A stretch of DNA of 64,000 bases from Centipeda infelix ATCC 43532 (GCF_000234095.1 NZ_JH376800.1:425274-489273), one strand, 5' to 3'; shown: positions 44,380-54,131, counted from the stretch's first letter. The notes: a model not told the origin generated them from the letters alone. A program made the numbers and translations.

Positions 44380-45725
44380 TGCAGAACTACCGTGAGGAAA
44401 AGATCGACCATGTGCGTGAGCTGGCGATGCGGGTGCTCCAACGGGTACACGTTGAGGACGCATATGCCAATGTCGCACTTGCGGAAACGCTGCGTGAGGT
44501 GCAGCTGCCGGAACGTGACCGCCGTTTTCTGACGGAACTCGTCTACGGTGTCACGAAGGCGGGCGCATCGCTCGACTATATGATCGGGTGCTACGTTGCC
44601 GATATCCGAAAGGCGCAGCCCGCCATTCGCGAGCTCCTGCGTCTGGGATTCTACCAGATCTTCTGCATGGATCGCGTGCCGCCCTCTGCTGCGTGCAATA
44701 CGGCGGTGGAGCTGGCAAAAAAACATGGGCGCAGGGGGGCGGACGCGTTCGTCAACGGGGTTCTCCGCGCAGCACTGCGCGAGCCGGAGCGTGCGGCATT
44801 CCCCGAGGGGCGGGATGCGTACGCACTTGCCCTGCGTACATGGCATCCGAAGTGGATGGTGGAACGATGGATGCGTACTTATGGATACGAGCGGACGGAG
44901 GAGCTCTGTCGCTGCAACAATACGAGTGCGCCGCTCTCCGTGCGCGTGAACACACTGCGTACGAATCGGGATGCTCTGATGGAGCAGCTCACGGCGGCGG
45001 GGGCGCAGGTGCGTGCCTCTGCATGGGTGCCGGATGGCATTGTGCTCGCCGCGCATGGTGCACTCGATGAGCTTGCACCTCTGCGCGAGGGGCTGGCACA
45101 GGTACAGGACGAGAGTTCGATGCTTGTCGCGCATATACTTGGCGCAGAGCCGGGCATGACGGTGATCGATGCCTGTGCCGCACCCGGCGGCAAGACGACA
45201 CACATTGCACAGCGCATGGAAAATCGCGGGCGCATCCTCGCGTTTGACATCTACGAGGAGAAGATGCGCCGCATCGAGCGCAACGCGAAGCGTCTCGGTA
45301 TTTCCATGATCGAGACGCAGATGCGCGACGCACGCGAGATCGGTGCGGCATATGCGGAACAGGCGGATCGTGTGCTCGTCGATGCGCCCTGTTCGGGGCT
45401 CGGCGTTCTCAGGCGTAAGCCCGACGCACGCTGGAAGAAAAGCGTACGGGATGCAAAGACGCTGCCGTCTCTGCAGCGCGACATCCTAGCGAGCGCGGCA
45501 CGGGCGGTGAAACACGGCGGAATACTGGTCTACAGCACCTGTACCATGGAGGAGTGCGAAAATGCCGCCGTCGTCCGCGCCTTTTTGGAGACGCACGCAG
45601 ATTTTGCGCTTGAGGAGACGGGGGCGTTTCTTCCGATGCAGAAAACGACGGAGCGCATGGTACAGATCATGCCCGAGACGGACGGCCCTGACGGCTTCTT
45701 TATCGCACGCATGAGGCGACTATGA
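44379..45725 (+). CDS. rsmB: 16S rRNA m5C967 methyltransferase RsmB
   Basis: A 448-residue methyltransferase with an N-terminal NusB-like RNA-binding domain (about 8-130) and a SAM domain with DACAAPGGKTTHIA near 264-277. Catalytic cysteines are Cys338 in DAPCSGLG and Cys388 in YSTCT. The start overlaps the DUF116 stop (TAATG), and the stop overlaps the rlmN ATG. Confidence 0.96.
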   Translation: MQNYREEKIDHVRELAMRVLQRVHVEDAYANVALAETLREVQLPERDRRFLTELVYGVTKAGASLDYMIGCYVADIRKAQPAIRELLRLGFYQIFCMDRVPPSAACNTAVELAKKHGRRGADAFVNGVLRAALREPERAAFPEGRDAYALALRTWHPKWMVERWMRTYGYERTEELCRCNNTSAPLSVRVNTLRTNRDALMEQLTAAGAQVRASAWVPDGIVLAAHGALDELAPLREGLAQVQDESSMLVAHILGAEPGMTVIDACAAPGGKTTHIAQRMENRGRILAFDIYEEKMRRIERNAKRLGISMIETQMRDAREIGAAYAEQADRVLVDAPCSGLGVLRRKPDARWKKSVRDAKTLPSLQRDILASAARAVKHGGILVYSTCTMEECENAAVVRAFLETHADFALEETGAFLPMQKTTERMVQIMPETDGPDGFFIARMRRL

Positions 45726-46762
45726 ATATCTTTGGATGGACAAAGGAACGGCTTGCCGAAGCCCTCAAAGAGCATGACATTCCCCGTTTCCGCGCAGATC
45801 AGATTATTCGATGGATGTATCAGCGCGGTGCGGTTTCTTTTCATGCGATGGATAATTTGTCTAAGTCTCTGCGTGCACAGCTCGCGGAACAGTTCTCCAT
45901 CGAACGACCAAAGGTTGTCTCGCGTCTCCACTCCGCTGACGGTGCGACGATCAAGCTGCTCTATGAGTTCGCGGACGGACAGACGGCGGAGACGGTGCTG
46001 ATGCGCCATTCGTACGGCAACAGCGTCTGTGTTTCGACACAGGCGGGCTGCCGCATGGGCTGCGCATTTTGCGCGTCAACACTGCACGGGCTGCAGCGCA
46101 ATCTGACGGCGGGGGAGATCGCGGCGCAGGTGATCGGTATTGCGGACTTCCTGCGGCAGGAGGGGGCGCGTGTCGATACGATTGTCGTCATGGGCTCGGG
46201 CGAACCGCTCGAGAACTACGACAATGTGATTGCGGCACTGCGTCTTCTGCACGAGGACTATACCATCGGACTGAGCTATCGCAGTGTGACGCTCTCGACC
46301 TCGGGCATTGTACCCGGCATCGAGCGGCTGGCGGAGGAGGGCATCCCCATCTCGCTCTCCATCTCCCTGCACGCGCCGACGGATGCACTGCGCTCTGAGA
46401 TCATGCCCGTCAATCGTATGTACCCGCTTGCGGATGTACTGCGTGCAGCCTGTATGTATGCGGAGCGGACGAAGCGGCGCGTCACCTACGAGTACATTCT
46501 GATCCGTGATCTAAATGACGGCGTACGTGAGGCGGAGCAGCTTGCAAAACTCCTGCGGGGACAGCTTGCAAGCGTGAATCTCATCCCCATCAATCCCGTT
46601 GCGGAGCGCAATCTCTTTCGCCCCGACAAGGCAGTCATCCGTCGTTTTCAAAAAACTTTGGAAGAGCGGCACATCACAGCGACGCTGCGGCGCGAGATGG
46701 GAACGGACATCCAGGCGGCGTGCGGACAGCTGCGCAACCGTCTCATGGAAGCGGGACTATAA
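45722..46762 (+). CDS. rlmN: Dual-specificity rRNA/tRNA m2A methyltransferase RlmN
   Basis: A radical SAM methyltransferase for A2503 of 23S rRNA and A37 of some tRNAs. The cluster cysteines are Cys110, Cys114 and Cys117 (CRMGCAFC). MGSGEPLENYDNV near 157-169 and SLHAPTD are family segments, and the C-terminal RREMGTDIQAACGQL carries the methyl-carrying cysteine. Length 346 is standard. It ends the def-rlmN operon. Confidence 0.97.
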   Translation: MNIFGWTKERLAEALKEHDIPRFRADQIIRWMYQRGAVSFHAMDNLSKSLRAQLAEQFSIERPKVVSRLHSADGATIKLLYEFADGQTAETVLMRHSYGNSVCVSTQAGCRMGCAFCASTLHGLQRNLTAGEIAAQVIGIADFLRQEGARVDTIVVMGSGEPLENYDNVIAALRLLHEDYTIGLSYRSVTLSTSGIVPGIERLAEEGIPISLSISLHAPTDALRSEIMPVNRMYPLADVLRAACMYAERTKRRVTYEYILIRDLNDGVREAEQLAKLLRGQLASVNLIPINPVAERNLFRPDKAVIRRFQKTLEERHITATLRREMGTDIQAACGQLRNRLMEAGL

Positions 46763-46777
46763 AAATTTGTACTTTTA

Positions 46778-46786
46778 TGGTATGAT
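46778..46786 (+). promoter_or_regulatory. Possible extended -10 promoter of the fhaA-pknB operon
   Basis: TGG-TATGAT fits an extended -10 element 53 bp before the fhaA start; the -35 is weak. Confidence 0.4.
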
Positions 46787-46838
46787 ATAGAAGTTCGCGA
46801 AAACGATTTAGTTTGTAACCAAAGGAGAGTATTGCACG

Positions 46839-47585
46839 ATGATGGATCGCGTGGAATCTTTTCTGGGAGATCATATCGAAGGTTTTTTCAACCGTAAGTT
46901 CAGCAGTCATCTCGAGCCGGTTGAGCTCATCAAGGGGCTTGAGAAGGAGGCAAAGAGGCAGGGCGCGGGCAAGGGCCTCGCGAACTCCTATGTCATCTCG
47001 CTCGGGACGGAGGATTACCAACGGCTCTGCTCGCATCGTGTGGCGGATGAGCTGGGGGTGGCACTCAAGAAATACATCATCCGTTCGGATCTCACGATGG
47101 ACGGTAAACTCAGCATCTGCTTCGCACTGGATGAACGTCTGCGCGCGGGCTCTTATCATATGGAGGCACGGATGCAGCACGCGTGCGTTCCCGTGCCGGA
47201 GACACCGGTCTCCCATGATACGATGGCGCAGACGATCGTGCTTGAACGTCCGTCGCTGATGGATGCGCGCTGTCTGAACCTCCCTCCTGTGCATGAAATC
47301 GCGACGCTCACAGTGCTCAGCGGTGCTGATGAGGGGATTGCCATGTGCCTCGGTGAGCGCAAGATCTATATGGGACGTATGGCGCAGAACGAGTTTATCC
47401 TGACGGATACGAATGTCTCGCGCGTTCATGCGTGGATTGCGTACGAGCAGCACCGCCATGTACTCTACGATGCCGAGAGCCGTAACGGCAGCTTTGTGAA
47501 CGGCGTGCGTATCACGGCGCAGCGGCTGCGTGACGGCGACGAGATTCGTCTCGGTACGACTGCTCTGCGCTACGGGGTGCTCTGA
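46839..47585 (+). CDS. fhaA: FhaA-like protein: DUF3662 plus FHA domain
   Basis: A 248-residue soluble protein. The N-terminal DUF3662 domain (about 1-115, FNRKFSSHLEPVELIKGLEKE segment) is linked to a C-terminal FHA domain (about 150-245) with GRM, SRVHAWI and NGSFVNG phosphothreonine-binding motifs. In actinobacteria FhaA binds phosphorylated partners of PknB and helps control wall synthesis. AAAGGAG precedes the ATG. It opens a run of six genes with tight spacing. Confidence 0.9.
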   Translation: MMDRVESFLGDHIEGFFNRKFSSHLEPVELIKGLEKEAKRQGAGKGLANSYVISLGTEDYQRLCSHRVADELGVALKKYIIRSDLTMDGKLSICFALDERLRAGSYHMEARMQHACVPVPETPVSHDTMAQTIVLERPSLMDARCLNLPPVHEIATLTVLSGADEGIAMCLGERKIYMGRMAQNEFILTDTNVSRVHAWIAYEQHRHVLYDAESRNGSFVNGVRITAQRLRDGDEIRLGTTALRYGVL

Positions 47586-48028
47586 TGCCTGCACTTGCAT
47601 TGAAAGTCCTGCGCGTGCTGCTCGAATACGGTGCGCTTCTCTGGCTCGCCTACGTTGTCGTGCGGCTCGGGCGTATGATGTTCGGCACGCTGCATGCGGA
47701 TCTCAGGGCGGCGGCACGTCCGCCGCAGCCGTCTGCCGGAGCGGCGTCTCTCGTCGCCGTTGCAGGCGAGGGGCTGGTCGGCCGGCGTTTTCCTGTGGGG
47801 CATGGGCTTTCCATCGGACGCAGTGCAGACAACGATATTGTACTTGCGGATAATTTTGTATCTCATCATCATCTATCCATCTATCAGAGAGAAGATGCGT
47901 ATATTGCGGAGGATCTGGACAGCCGCAACCACACCTATCTGAACGATGGGATTCTGACGGGGCGGGCGTATCTGCGCGCGGGCGATGTCCTGCGGATCGG
48001 CGCCGTTGCCCTGCGTTTTGAGAGGTAA
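47585..48028 (+). CDS. fhaB: FhaB-like membrane-anchored FHA protein
   Basis: A 147-residue protein with one N-terminal membrane helix (about 7-28), an Ala/Pro-rich linker, and an FHA domain (about 65-147) showing IGRSADNDIVL, VSHHHLSI and SRNHTYLN. FhaB/FipA-type proteins read threonine phosphorylation by the PASTA kinase. The ATG overlaps the fhaA stop by 1 bp. Confidence 0.9.
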   Translation: MPALALKVLRVLLEYGALLWLAYVVVRLGRMMFGTLHADLRAAARPPQPSAGAASLVAVAGEGLVGRRFPVGHGLSIGRSADNDIVLADNFVSHHHLSIYQREDAYIAEDLDSRNHTYLNDGILTGRAYLRAGDVLRIGAVALRFER

Positions 48029-48032
48029 GCAC

Positions 48033-48746
48033 ATGATAGAGGTTTCGAGTGCGTCGGATATCGGACGCGTGCGGACATCGAACGAGGACAGCTACGGCGT
48101 ATTTTCTCCTGCCGTCTACGTTGTCGCCGACGGACTTGGCGGTCATGCGGCGGGGGAGGTGGCGAGCCGCATGGTGGTCGCCGCTGTGCACGATATGGCA
48201 AACGAAGGGGCACCGATGGATACGGCGGCACTGAAATCCGCTGTCCTGCGTGCGAATGCACAGGTGCTCTCTGCTGCTGCGGGCAATTCTTTGTACGAGG
48301 GGATGGGCTCGACGGCGACTGTCCTCCACATCGATGAGAGCGCGGGCACGGCGTACTATGCACACGTTGGGGACAGCCGTCTCTATCTTCTGCGGCGCGG
48401 TGCCTTTCGGCAGGTCTCACGCGACCACTCCTATGTGGAGGAACTTGTCGCACGAGGGGAACTGAGCGAGGAGGAGGCGCAGCACCATCCGCGCAAAAAT
48501 CTCCTCCTGCGCGCTGTCGGTATTGAGGAGCATCTCCATGTGGACGGGGACTCCTTCCCGCTTGAGACGGGCGATCGTCTTCTCCTCGCGACGGACGGGC
48601 TGACGAATATGGTGGATGACGATGCGCTTGCCTCCCTGCTCGGGGGTGAATTCTCCGATGTCGCAAAGCGCATGGCGGAGCGGGCGCTTGCAGGGGGCGG
48701 CAGTGACAATATCACGGCGATTGCAATCGCATACGAAATGCCATGA
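48033..48746 (+). CDS. PP2C-type Ser/Thr phosphatase (PstP/PrpC)
   Basis: The 237-residue phosphatase reverses phosphorylation by the PASTA kinase. Metal-binding motifs: RTSNEDSYG near 14-22, VADGLGGHAAGE near 31-42, the HVGDSRLYLLR core near 110-120, and ATDGLTNMV near 186-194, ending with GGSDNIT. It is cytoplasmic in form with no membrane tail. ATG 48033 gives the normal family start. Its stop overlaps the rodA start. Confidence 0.94.
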   Translation: MIEVSSASDIGRVRTSNEDSYGVFSPAVYVVADGLGGHAAGEVASRMVVAAVHDMANEGAPMDTAALKSAVLRANAQVLSAAAGNSLYEGMGSTATVLHIDESAGTAYYAHVGDSRLYLLRRGAFRQVSRDHSYVEELVARGELSEEEAQHHPRKNLLLRAVGIEEHLHVDGDSFPLETGDRLLLATDGLTNMVDDDALASLLGGEFSDVAKRMAERALAGGGSDNITAIAIAYEMP

Positions 48747-50014
48747 CCGGCGGATTGAAATTTGCGCCCGTGGGGATTCTCGTCTGTGCGCTTGGTATTC
48801 TGTTTCTAAAACAGGGGGCGGGGCAGCCTGGTTGGTCGTTTGACTGGCATACGCAGCTCGCGTATCTGCCGTGGCTCGTACTCCTCCTCTGTGCGGGTGC
48901 AGCAAGCTATGTGCTCGCTGCACGCTGCAAGCTGGACTGTGTTCCGCTCGCGCTTGCCTATGTGCTGCTCGCCGTCGGGCTTGCTGAAATTGCGCGGCTG
49001 AAACCGGATCTTTTTGTGCCGCAGCTGCGGTGGGCATGTGTCGGCATTGCTGCTTGGGCACTCGTCCTGCTCCTCTGGACGCGCCTTCGGCGGATGCTCG
49101 ACTATCCCTATGTACTTGGGCTTACGACAACAGTGATCCTAGTGCTTCCGCTGATTTTCGGCGTGAGCATCGGCGGCAATAAGAACTGGATCGCGTTCGG
49201 TTCCTTTTCGATGCAGCCATCGGAGTTTGGCAAGATTCTGCTCATTTTCTTCCTTGCGGCGTATCTTGCCGACCATCTCGCTGTGTTGACTCTCCCCGCA
49301 CGCCGTTTCCTCTTTCTTCATCTGCCGCCCGTGCGCTTCATCGCACCGCTCGTCGCACTCTGGGGGCTCGCCGTGCTCATGTTCGTCATCGCGCGTGACC
49401 TTGGCTCTGCACTGCTTTTTTTCGGGATGGCGGTGCTCATGACCTATATGGGGACAGGGCGTAAATCTTACGTCTTCCTTGCAGGGCTGTTCATCGTCAT
49501 TGCAGCGGCACTCAGCTATGCGCTCTTCGGTCACGTTCGCGTGCGCTTTGACATCTGGCTGCATCCGTGGGCAGATCCGAACGGCATGTCCTATCAGGTC
49601 GTGCAGTCGCTCTTTGCGATTGGTTCGGGCGGCATCTGGGGCACGGGCTTTGCCGAGGGGCATCCGCTGCTCATTCCCGAGGTGCATACGGACTTCATCT
49701 TTGCGGCGATTGCCGAGGAGTTCGGACTGATCGGAGGCGTGCTTGTACTCATGGTTTACGCGCTGATCTTCTGGCGGGGGAGCCGTATTGCGATGGGGTT
49801 GCCACGCGTGCAGGAGTCGCTGCTCGCCGCGGGCTGCGCCGCGAGCCTTCTCCTGCAGGCGTTCATCATCACGGCAGGCGTGACGAAACTCTTGCCGCTC
49901 ACGGGGATTACACTGCCGTTTGTCAGCTACGGCGGCAGCTCGATGGCGGCGAGTTTTATCCTGGTCGGCATCTTGACGGCACTCTCGGGGGAGGTTAAGG
50001 CAGCGGATGACTGA
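48743..50014 (+). CDS. rodA: SEDS-family peptidoglycan polymerase (RodA/FtsW)
   Basis: A 423-residue polytopic protein with about 10 helices. Family signatures include GNKNWIAFGSFSMQPSEFGKI near 149-169 (with the key SEDS loop), RDLGSALLFFG near 217-227, and the closing LPFVSYGGSSM near 391-401. SEDS proteins polymerise glycan strands with a class B PBP; here that partner is encoded next, with an 8-bp overlap. RodA rather than FtsW is inferred from the pbpA-linked cluster. Confidence 0.93.
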   Translation: MTGGLKFAPVGILVCALGILFLKQGAGQPGWSFDWHTQLAYLPWLVLLLCAGAASYVLAARCKLDCVPLALAYVLLAVGLAEIARLKPDLFVPQLRWACVGIAAWALVLLLWTRLRRMLDYPYVLGLTTTVILVLPLIFGVSIGGNKNWIAFGSFSMQPSEFGKILLIFFLAAYLADHLAVLTLPARRFLFLHLPPVRFIAPLVALWGLAVLMFVIARDLGSALLFFGMAVLMTYMGTGRKSYVFLAGLFIVIAAALSYALFGHVRVRFDIWLHPWADPNGMSYQVVQSLFAIGSGGIWGTGFAEGHPLLIPEVHTDFIFAAIAEEFGLIGGVLVLMVYALIFWRGSRIAMGLPRVQESLLAAGCAASLLLQAFIITAGVTKLLPLTGITLPFVSYGGSSMAASFILVGILTALSGEVKAADD

Positions 50015-51416
50015 TCGGAAAATCCGAAAACATATTGCTGTTGCGGCATCCTTCCTGCTCGTACTCATTGGTGTTCAGATCCTCTACCTTGCGAAGCTGA
50101 GTGTTTGGGACGGCGATGAGCTTGCCGCGCACCCGCTCAATACGCGGTCGACACTCATGGAAAAGGACATCGTGCGCGGGCGCATCCTCGATCATGGGGG
50201 ACGCGTACTCGCCGAGAGTGCGGCAGATGGCGTGCGCTCCTATCCCTATGGCAGGATTCTCGCGCCAGTGACGGGCTATCAGACGGAGCGTTATGGTGCG
50301 ACGGGCGTGGAGCAGATCGCGGGTTCGGCGCTCAGCGGTGTCACAACGGATGCTGCGCACATGGGGCCTCTGCGCACCCTTCTGCGTGCGGATGCGGGCT
50401 ATGATGTCCGCTTGACCGTCGACGCAGAGCTGTCGGAGACGGCATGGCATGCGCTCGGGGCACGGCGTGGTGCAGTGGTCGTCATGAATGCGGAGACGGG
50501 AGCGATACTCACGATGGTGAGCGCGCCCTCGTTCGATCCTGCCACGGCGGGGCAAAACTGGGACGAACTCACAGCGCGTGCAGACAGTCCGCTGCTGAAC
50601 CGTGCGACGCACGGGCTCTATCCGCCGGGCTCGACGTTTAAGACATTGATCGCGGATGCCGCGCTCGAGGCGGGCGTGACCAATCCCGATGAGGTGTTCA
50701 ACTGTACGGGGGAACTTGCCATTGGTACGGACTACGTCCTGCATGAAAGTCATGGAGAGGTGCATGGCAAACTTCACCTTGCAGATGCACTGCGTGAGTC
50801 CTGCAACGTCACCTTTGCGACCCTTGCTCTGCGCCTCGGTGCACGAGGCCTGTCATCCGCATGCGAGCGTTTCGGCATCGGGGCGGAACTCACCGCCCCC
50901 GAGATTCCGATGGCGGTGGCGCATGTGCCGGAGCTGAAGAACCTCAGTGACGGAGAACTTGCACAGATCGGCATCGGTCAGGGGGCACTCCTCGTGACAC
51001 CCTTGCAGATGGCACTCGTTGCGGACGCCTTCGCGAACGGTGGGCGTGTGATGCAGCCGTACGTCGTAGATGCCGTGCTGACGAAGGACGGGATGCCTCT
51101 TTACGAGGCAAGTCCCACCACATGGCGAACAGCGACAACGGTGGAACGTGCGGCAGTCATCGATGGCTATATGGCGGATGTCGTTGCAGCGGGGACGGGT
51201 ACAGCGGCAGAGGTCGCGGGTGTGCGCGTCACGGGCAAGACAGGGACCGCAGAGAATACGAGCGGCACGGATCATGCGTGGTTCATCGGCTCGGCGGAGC
51301 GCGGCGGACAAAAAATTGTCATGGCGGTCATCGTGGAAGAGGGCGGCTTTGGCGGACGCGCTGCGGCAGGGATTGCACGCGCGGTGATACAGACATATTT
51401 TGAAGGACTGCGATGA
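50007..51416 (+). CDS. pbpA: Class B penicillin-binding protein (PbpA-like transpeptidase)
   Basis: A 469-residue class B PBP with one membrane helix (about 10-30) and a short pedestal (RGRILDHGGRVLAES near 57-71). Transpeptidase motifs are STFK with catalytic Ser209, SCN near 265-267, and KTGTAE at 411-416. The length is like actinobacterial PbpA and shorter than long PBP2 types. It would crosslink the wall with the adjacent SEDS polymerase. pknB follows 68 bp later. Confidence 0.94.
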   Translation: MTDRKIRKHIAVAASFLLVLIGVQILYLAKLSVWDGDELAAHPLNTRSTLMEKDIVRGRILDHGGRVLAESAADGVRSYPYGRILAPVTGYQTERYGATGVEQIAGSALSGVTTDAAHMGPLRTLLRADAGYDVRLTVDAELSETAWHALGARRGAVVVMNAETGAILTMVSAPSFDPATAGQNWDELTARADSPLLNRATHGLYPPGSTFKTLIADAALEAGVTNPDEVFNCTGELAIGTDYVLHESHGEVHGKLHLADALRESCNVTFATLALRLGARGLSSACERFGIGAELTAPEIPMAVAHVPELKNLSDGELAQIGIGQGALLVTPLQMALVADAFANGGRVMQPYVVDAVLTKDGMPLYEASPTTWRTATTVERAAVIDGYMADVVAAGTGTAAEVAGVRVTGKTGTAENTSGTDHAWFIGSAERGGQKIVMAVIVEEGGFGGRAAAGIARAVIQTYFEGLR

Positions 51417-51484
51417 AATGCAGGATAGTCTTTCTGAGATAGAGACCTCGGCAGTGCATGGCAGAGGCGTTAGGAGGAACGAAC

Positions 51485-53239
51485 ATGGTTGAGCGTGTCT
51501 TGGATGGACGCTACGCGCTGGAAATGCTTGTGGGCAGCGGCGGCATGGCCGATGTCTATCGGGCAAAGGATCAGCTCTTGGAGCGCACCGTCGCCGTCAA
51601 GATTCTCCATCAGCAGTATGAGAACGACACGGAGTTTATCGCGCGGTTTCAGCGCGAGGCGAAGGCGGCCGCGCGCATCACGCATCCAAACATTGTCAAC
51701 GTGTTTGATGTCGGTATTGCCGAGGGGCGGCACTACATCGTCATGGAGTACGTTCCGGGACGCACGCTGAAGGAGCGGATCAAGGAGGAGGGGCCGGTGC
51801 CCGCCGCGCAGGCACTGGAGATCGCGCGTCAGATCGCGGGGGCACTCGCACAGGCACACGCAAACAACCTCGTGCACTGTGACATCAAGCCGCACAACAT
51901 CCTCGTCATGCCCGACGGCAACGTGAAGGTCGCGGACTTCGGCATTGCACGCGCCGTCACAGAGTCCACGATGACCTACAACGACAATATCATGGGCTCG
52001 GTGCATTACTTCTCCCCCGAGCAGGCACGCGGGACGATCATCACGCCAAAGTCGGATGTCTATTCCCTCGGCGTCGTCCTCTACGAGATGCTGACGGGAT
52101 GTATTCCGTTCGACGGCAATACCGCGGTGAGCATCGCGCGAAAGCATCTGGAGGAGGAGGCTCCGTCCGTGCGCTCCATTGTTCCCAACATCCCGCCCGT
52201 CGTGGAAGCTCTCGTGACGCGTATGATGGCAAAAGAGCCCGCGCTGCGTCCCGACAGCCGTCTGCTCGTGCAGGATATCACACGCACGGAGCAGATGATG
52301 CGCGGCGATACGGCTGCGATGCCCGCATTCGATCCCGATGCGACACGCGTGCTCTCGCCCGTGGAGGCACAGGAGATCAGTGCAATCGCCGAGACGGAGG
52401 AGGAAGAAGCGCCGGCCGTGGAGGAGAAGTCCTTCTTCCGCACGAAGAAATTTAAGTTTGGCCTTGTGCTCATCCTCATGCTCGGCTTCTTTACGGGATT
52501 TTTTCTGAGCTTTGGCAAGTTTTGGAGCTCGGTGGAGATCACCGTACCCGATGTGACGGGCAAGCAGCTCACACTCGCGCGTCAGATCCTCGAGGATCAG
52601 CATCTGCGCGTCACCGTTGCGGAGACCTATGACGCATCCGTTCCTGTGGGCGTTGTCGTCTCGCAGACACCGGAGGCGGGGACAACGGTCAAGGAGGAGC
52701 GCACGATCACCATCTACGTCAGCAAGGGCGGCGAGGAGTTGGAGATGCCGAATCTGCGTGGCCTGAAACAGGCGGATGCAGTTGCGAAACTGCAGCAGAT
52801 GGGACTGCGGCTCGGCTCTGCTTACGAGACGTTCTCTGATGAGGACAGCGGTACCGTCATCTCACAGGATCCGCGCAGCGGCACGCGCATTACTAAGGGG
52901 CAGTCGGTGGACATCACCGTCAGCAAGGGGCAGAAGGTCAAAAAGGTCACGGTTCCCAATGTGAAGGGCGTTCCTTCCGACCGTGCGCACACGATGCTCG
53001 AGGGCAGCGGCTTGAAGGTGGGCGGCAGTACTGAGGAGGCAAGTACACAGGCGGCGGGAACGGTTGTCAGCCAGTCTCCTGCAGCGGGCACCGAGGTCGA
53101 TAGCGGCACTGCTGTGCAGCTTGTCCTATCGAGCGGCAGCAAGTCCTCTGGTGCAAAGGATGACGCGAAGGGCGGCGGTACGAAGAAGAACGATAAAGAT
53201 CCCGCCGGCCGACGGATCCAGACGGAAAAGACGGAATAG
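51485..53239 (+). CDS. pknB: PASTA-domain Ser/Thr protein kinase (PknB/PrkC)
   Basis: A 584-residue membrane kinase. The kinase domain is at about 8-270: GSGGMADVY glycine loop, Lys39 in VAVKIL, HCDIKPHN with catalytic Asp133, and ADFGIARA, then an activation loop rich in threonine. The membrane helix is at about 322-345, followed by three PASTA domains to about 550 and a Lys/Gly tail. HRD is replaced by HCD, a change I believe is not rare in clostridial kinases. ATG 51485 follows AGGAGG at 51472-51477. Confidence 0.95.
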   Translation: MVERVLDGRYALEMLVGSGGMADVYRAKDQLLERTVAVKILHQQYENDTEFIARFQREAKAAARITHPNIVNVFDVGIAEGRHYIVMEYVPGRTLKERIKEEGPVPAAQALEIARQIAGALAQAHANNLVHCDIKPHNILVMPDGNVKVADFGIARAVTESTMTYNDNIMGSVHYFSPEQARGTIITPKSDVYSLGVVLYEMLTGCIPFDGNTAVSIARKHLEEEAPSVRSIVPNIPPVVEALVTRMMAKEPALRPDSRLLVQDITRTEQMMRGDTAAMPAFDPDATRVLSPVEAQEISAIAETEEEEAPAVEEKSFFRTKKFKFGLVLILMLGFFTGFFLSFGKFWSSVEITVPDVTGKQLTLARQILEDQHLRVTVAETYDASVPVGVVVSQTPEAGTTVKEERTITIYVSKGGEELEMPNLRGLKQADAVAKLQQMGLRLGSAYETFSDEDSGTVISQDPRSGTRITKGQSVDITVSKGQKVKKVTVPNVKGVPSDRAHTMLEGSGLKVGGSTEEASTQAAGTVVSQSPAAGTEVDSGTAVQLVLSSGSKSSGAKDDAKGGGTKKNDKDPAGRRIQTEKTE

Positions 53240-53246
53240 GGAGTGC

Positions 53247-54122
53247 ATGGTGGCAGAGCGCGGACGTATCCTGAAGGTCTACAACAATGTGCTCCATGTC
53301 GCGGCAGAGGATGCGGTCATCCTCTGCAAACTGCGCGGCAGGGTCAAGAAGGGGCGCAGCGATATGGGGCTTGTCCCCGGCGATCTCGTTGCCTTGGAAC
53401 GCATATCGCCCGAGGAGGGCGTGATCGAGCGCATCGAGGAGCGTACGAACCTGCTGCAGCGTCCGCGCGTGGCGAATCTGACGCAGATCGTCATCACCGT
53501 CGCGGCGGCATCGCCCGACCCGCATCCGCTCGTCGTGAGCCGCTTCCTCGTGCTCGCAGAGCTCTCGGGGGTGAAAAAAATCATCCTCTGTGTGAACAAG
53601 ATGGATCTTTGCACGGGCGATCCTGCGACGTTTCTTGCGGAATACGAGGCGGCGGGCTATCCCGTCCTACGCGTCTCGGCGGAGCAGGGGACAGGGCTTG
53701 CGGAACTGCGCGAACGCCTTGCGGGTGAGATCACCGTTCTCACGGGACCGTCGGGCGCTGGGAAGTCCTCTCTGCTGAACGCGCTTGATCCGTCGCTTGC
53801 CCTCGTGACGGGGGCGGTCAGCGAGAAGATCGGGCGTGGGCGGCACACGACGCGGCGTGCGGAACTGCTGCCCTTTATGGGGGGCTATGTGGTCGACACG
53901 CCGGGCTTTACGCAGCAGGAACTCACGGAGCTTGGGCCCGAGGATTTGACGCATTGCTTTCCGGATTTTGCCCATTATACAGGCTGCCGCTTTTCCCCGT
54001 GCAGCCACAGTCACGAGCCGGACTGCGCCGTCAAGGCGGCGGTGGAGGCAGAGGCACTCTCACGCGAGCGGTACGATGCCTACATCGCACTGCTCAATGA
54101 ACTCAGAACAAAGAAGAAATAG
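53247..54122 (+). CDS. rsgA: Ribosome small-subunit-dependent GTPase RsgA
   Basis: RsgA checks and helps mature the 30S subunit. The 291 residues show an N-terminal OB domain, the circularly permuted GTPase order (NKMD G4 near 116, then SA G5, then GPSGAGKSS G1 at 167-175, DTPGF G3) and a C-terminal zinc site with CxxxxxCxHxHxxxC (CRFSPCSHSHEPDC). ATG 53247 begins at the usual OB-fold strand; the long upstream open frame overlaps pknB and is unlikely. It follows pknB by 7 bp, as in many Firmicutes. Confidence 0.96.
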   Translation: MVAERGRILKVYNNVLHVAAEDAVILCKLRGRVKKGRSDMGLVPGDLVALERISPEEGVIERIEERTNLLQRPRVANLTQIVITVAAASPDPHPLVVSRFLVLAELSGVKKIILCVNKMDLCTGDPATFLAEYEAAGYPVLRVSAEQGTGLAELRERLAGEITVLTGPSGAGKSSLLNALDPSLALVTGAVSEKIGRGRHTTRRAELLPFMGGYVVDTPGFTQQELTELGPEDLTHCFPDFAHYTGCRFSPCSHSHEPDCAVKAAVEAEALSRERYDAYIALLNELRTKKK

Positions 54123-54131
54123 GAGAACCCA

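Noticed and set aside
51475-53239. Truncated or inactive kinase because HRD is altered
   Set aside because: The catalytic Asp133, Lys39, DFG and glycine loop are all present, so the kinase is expected to be active.
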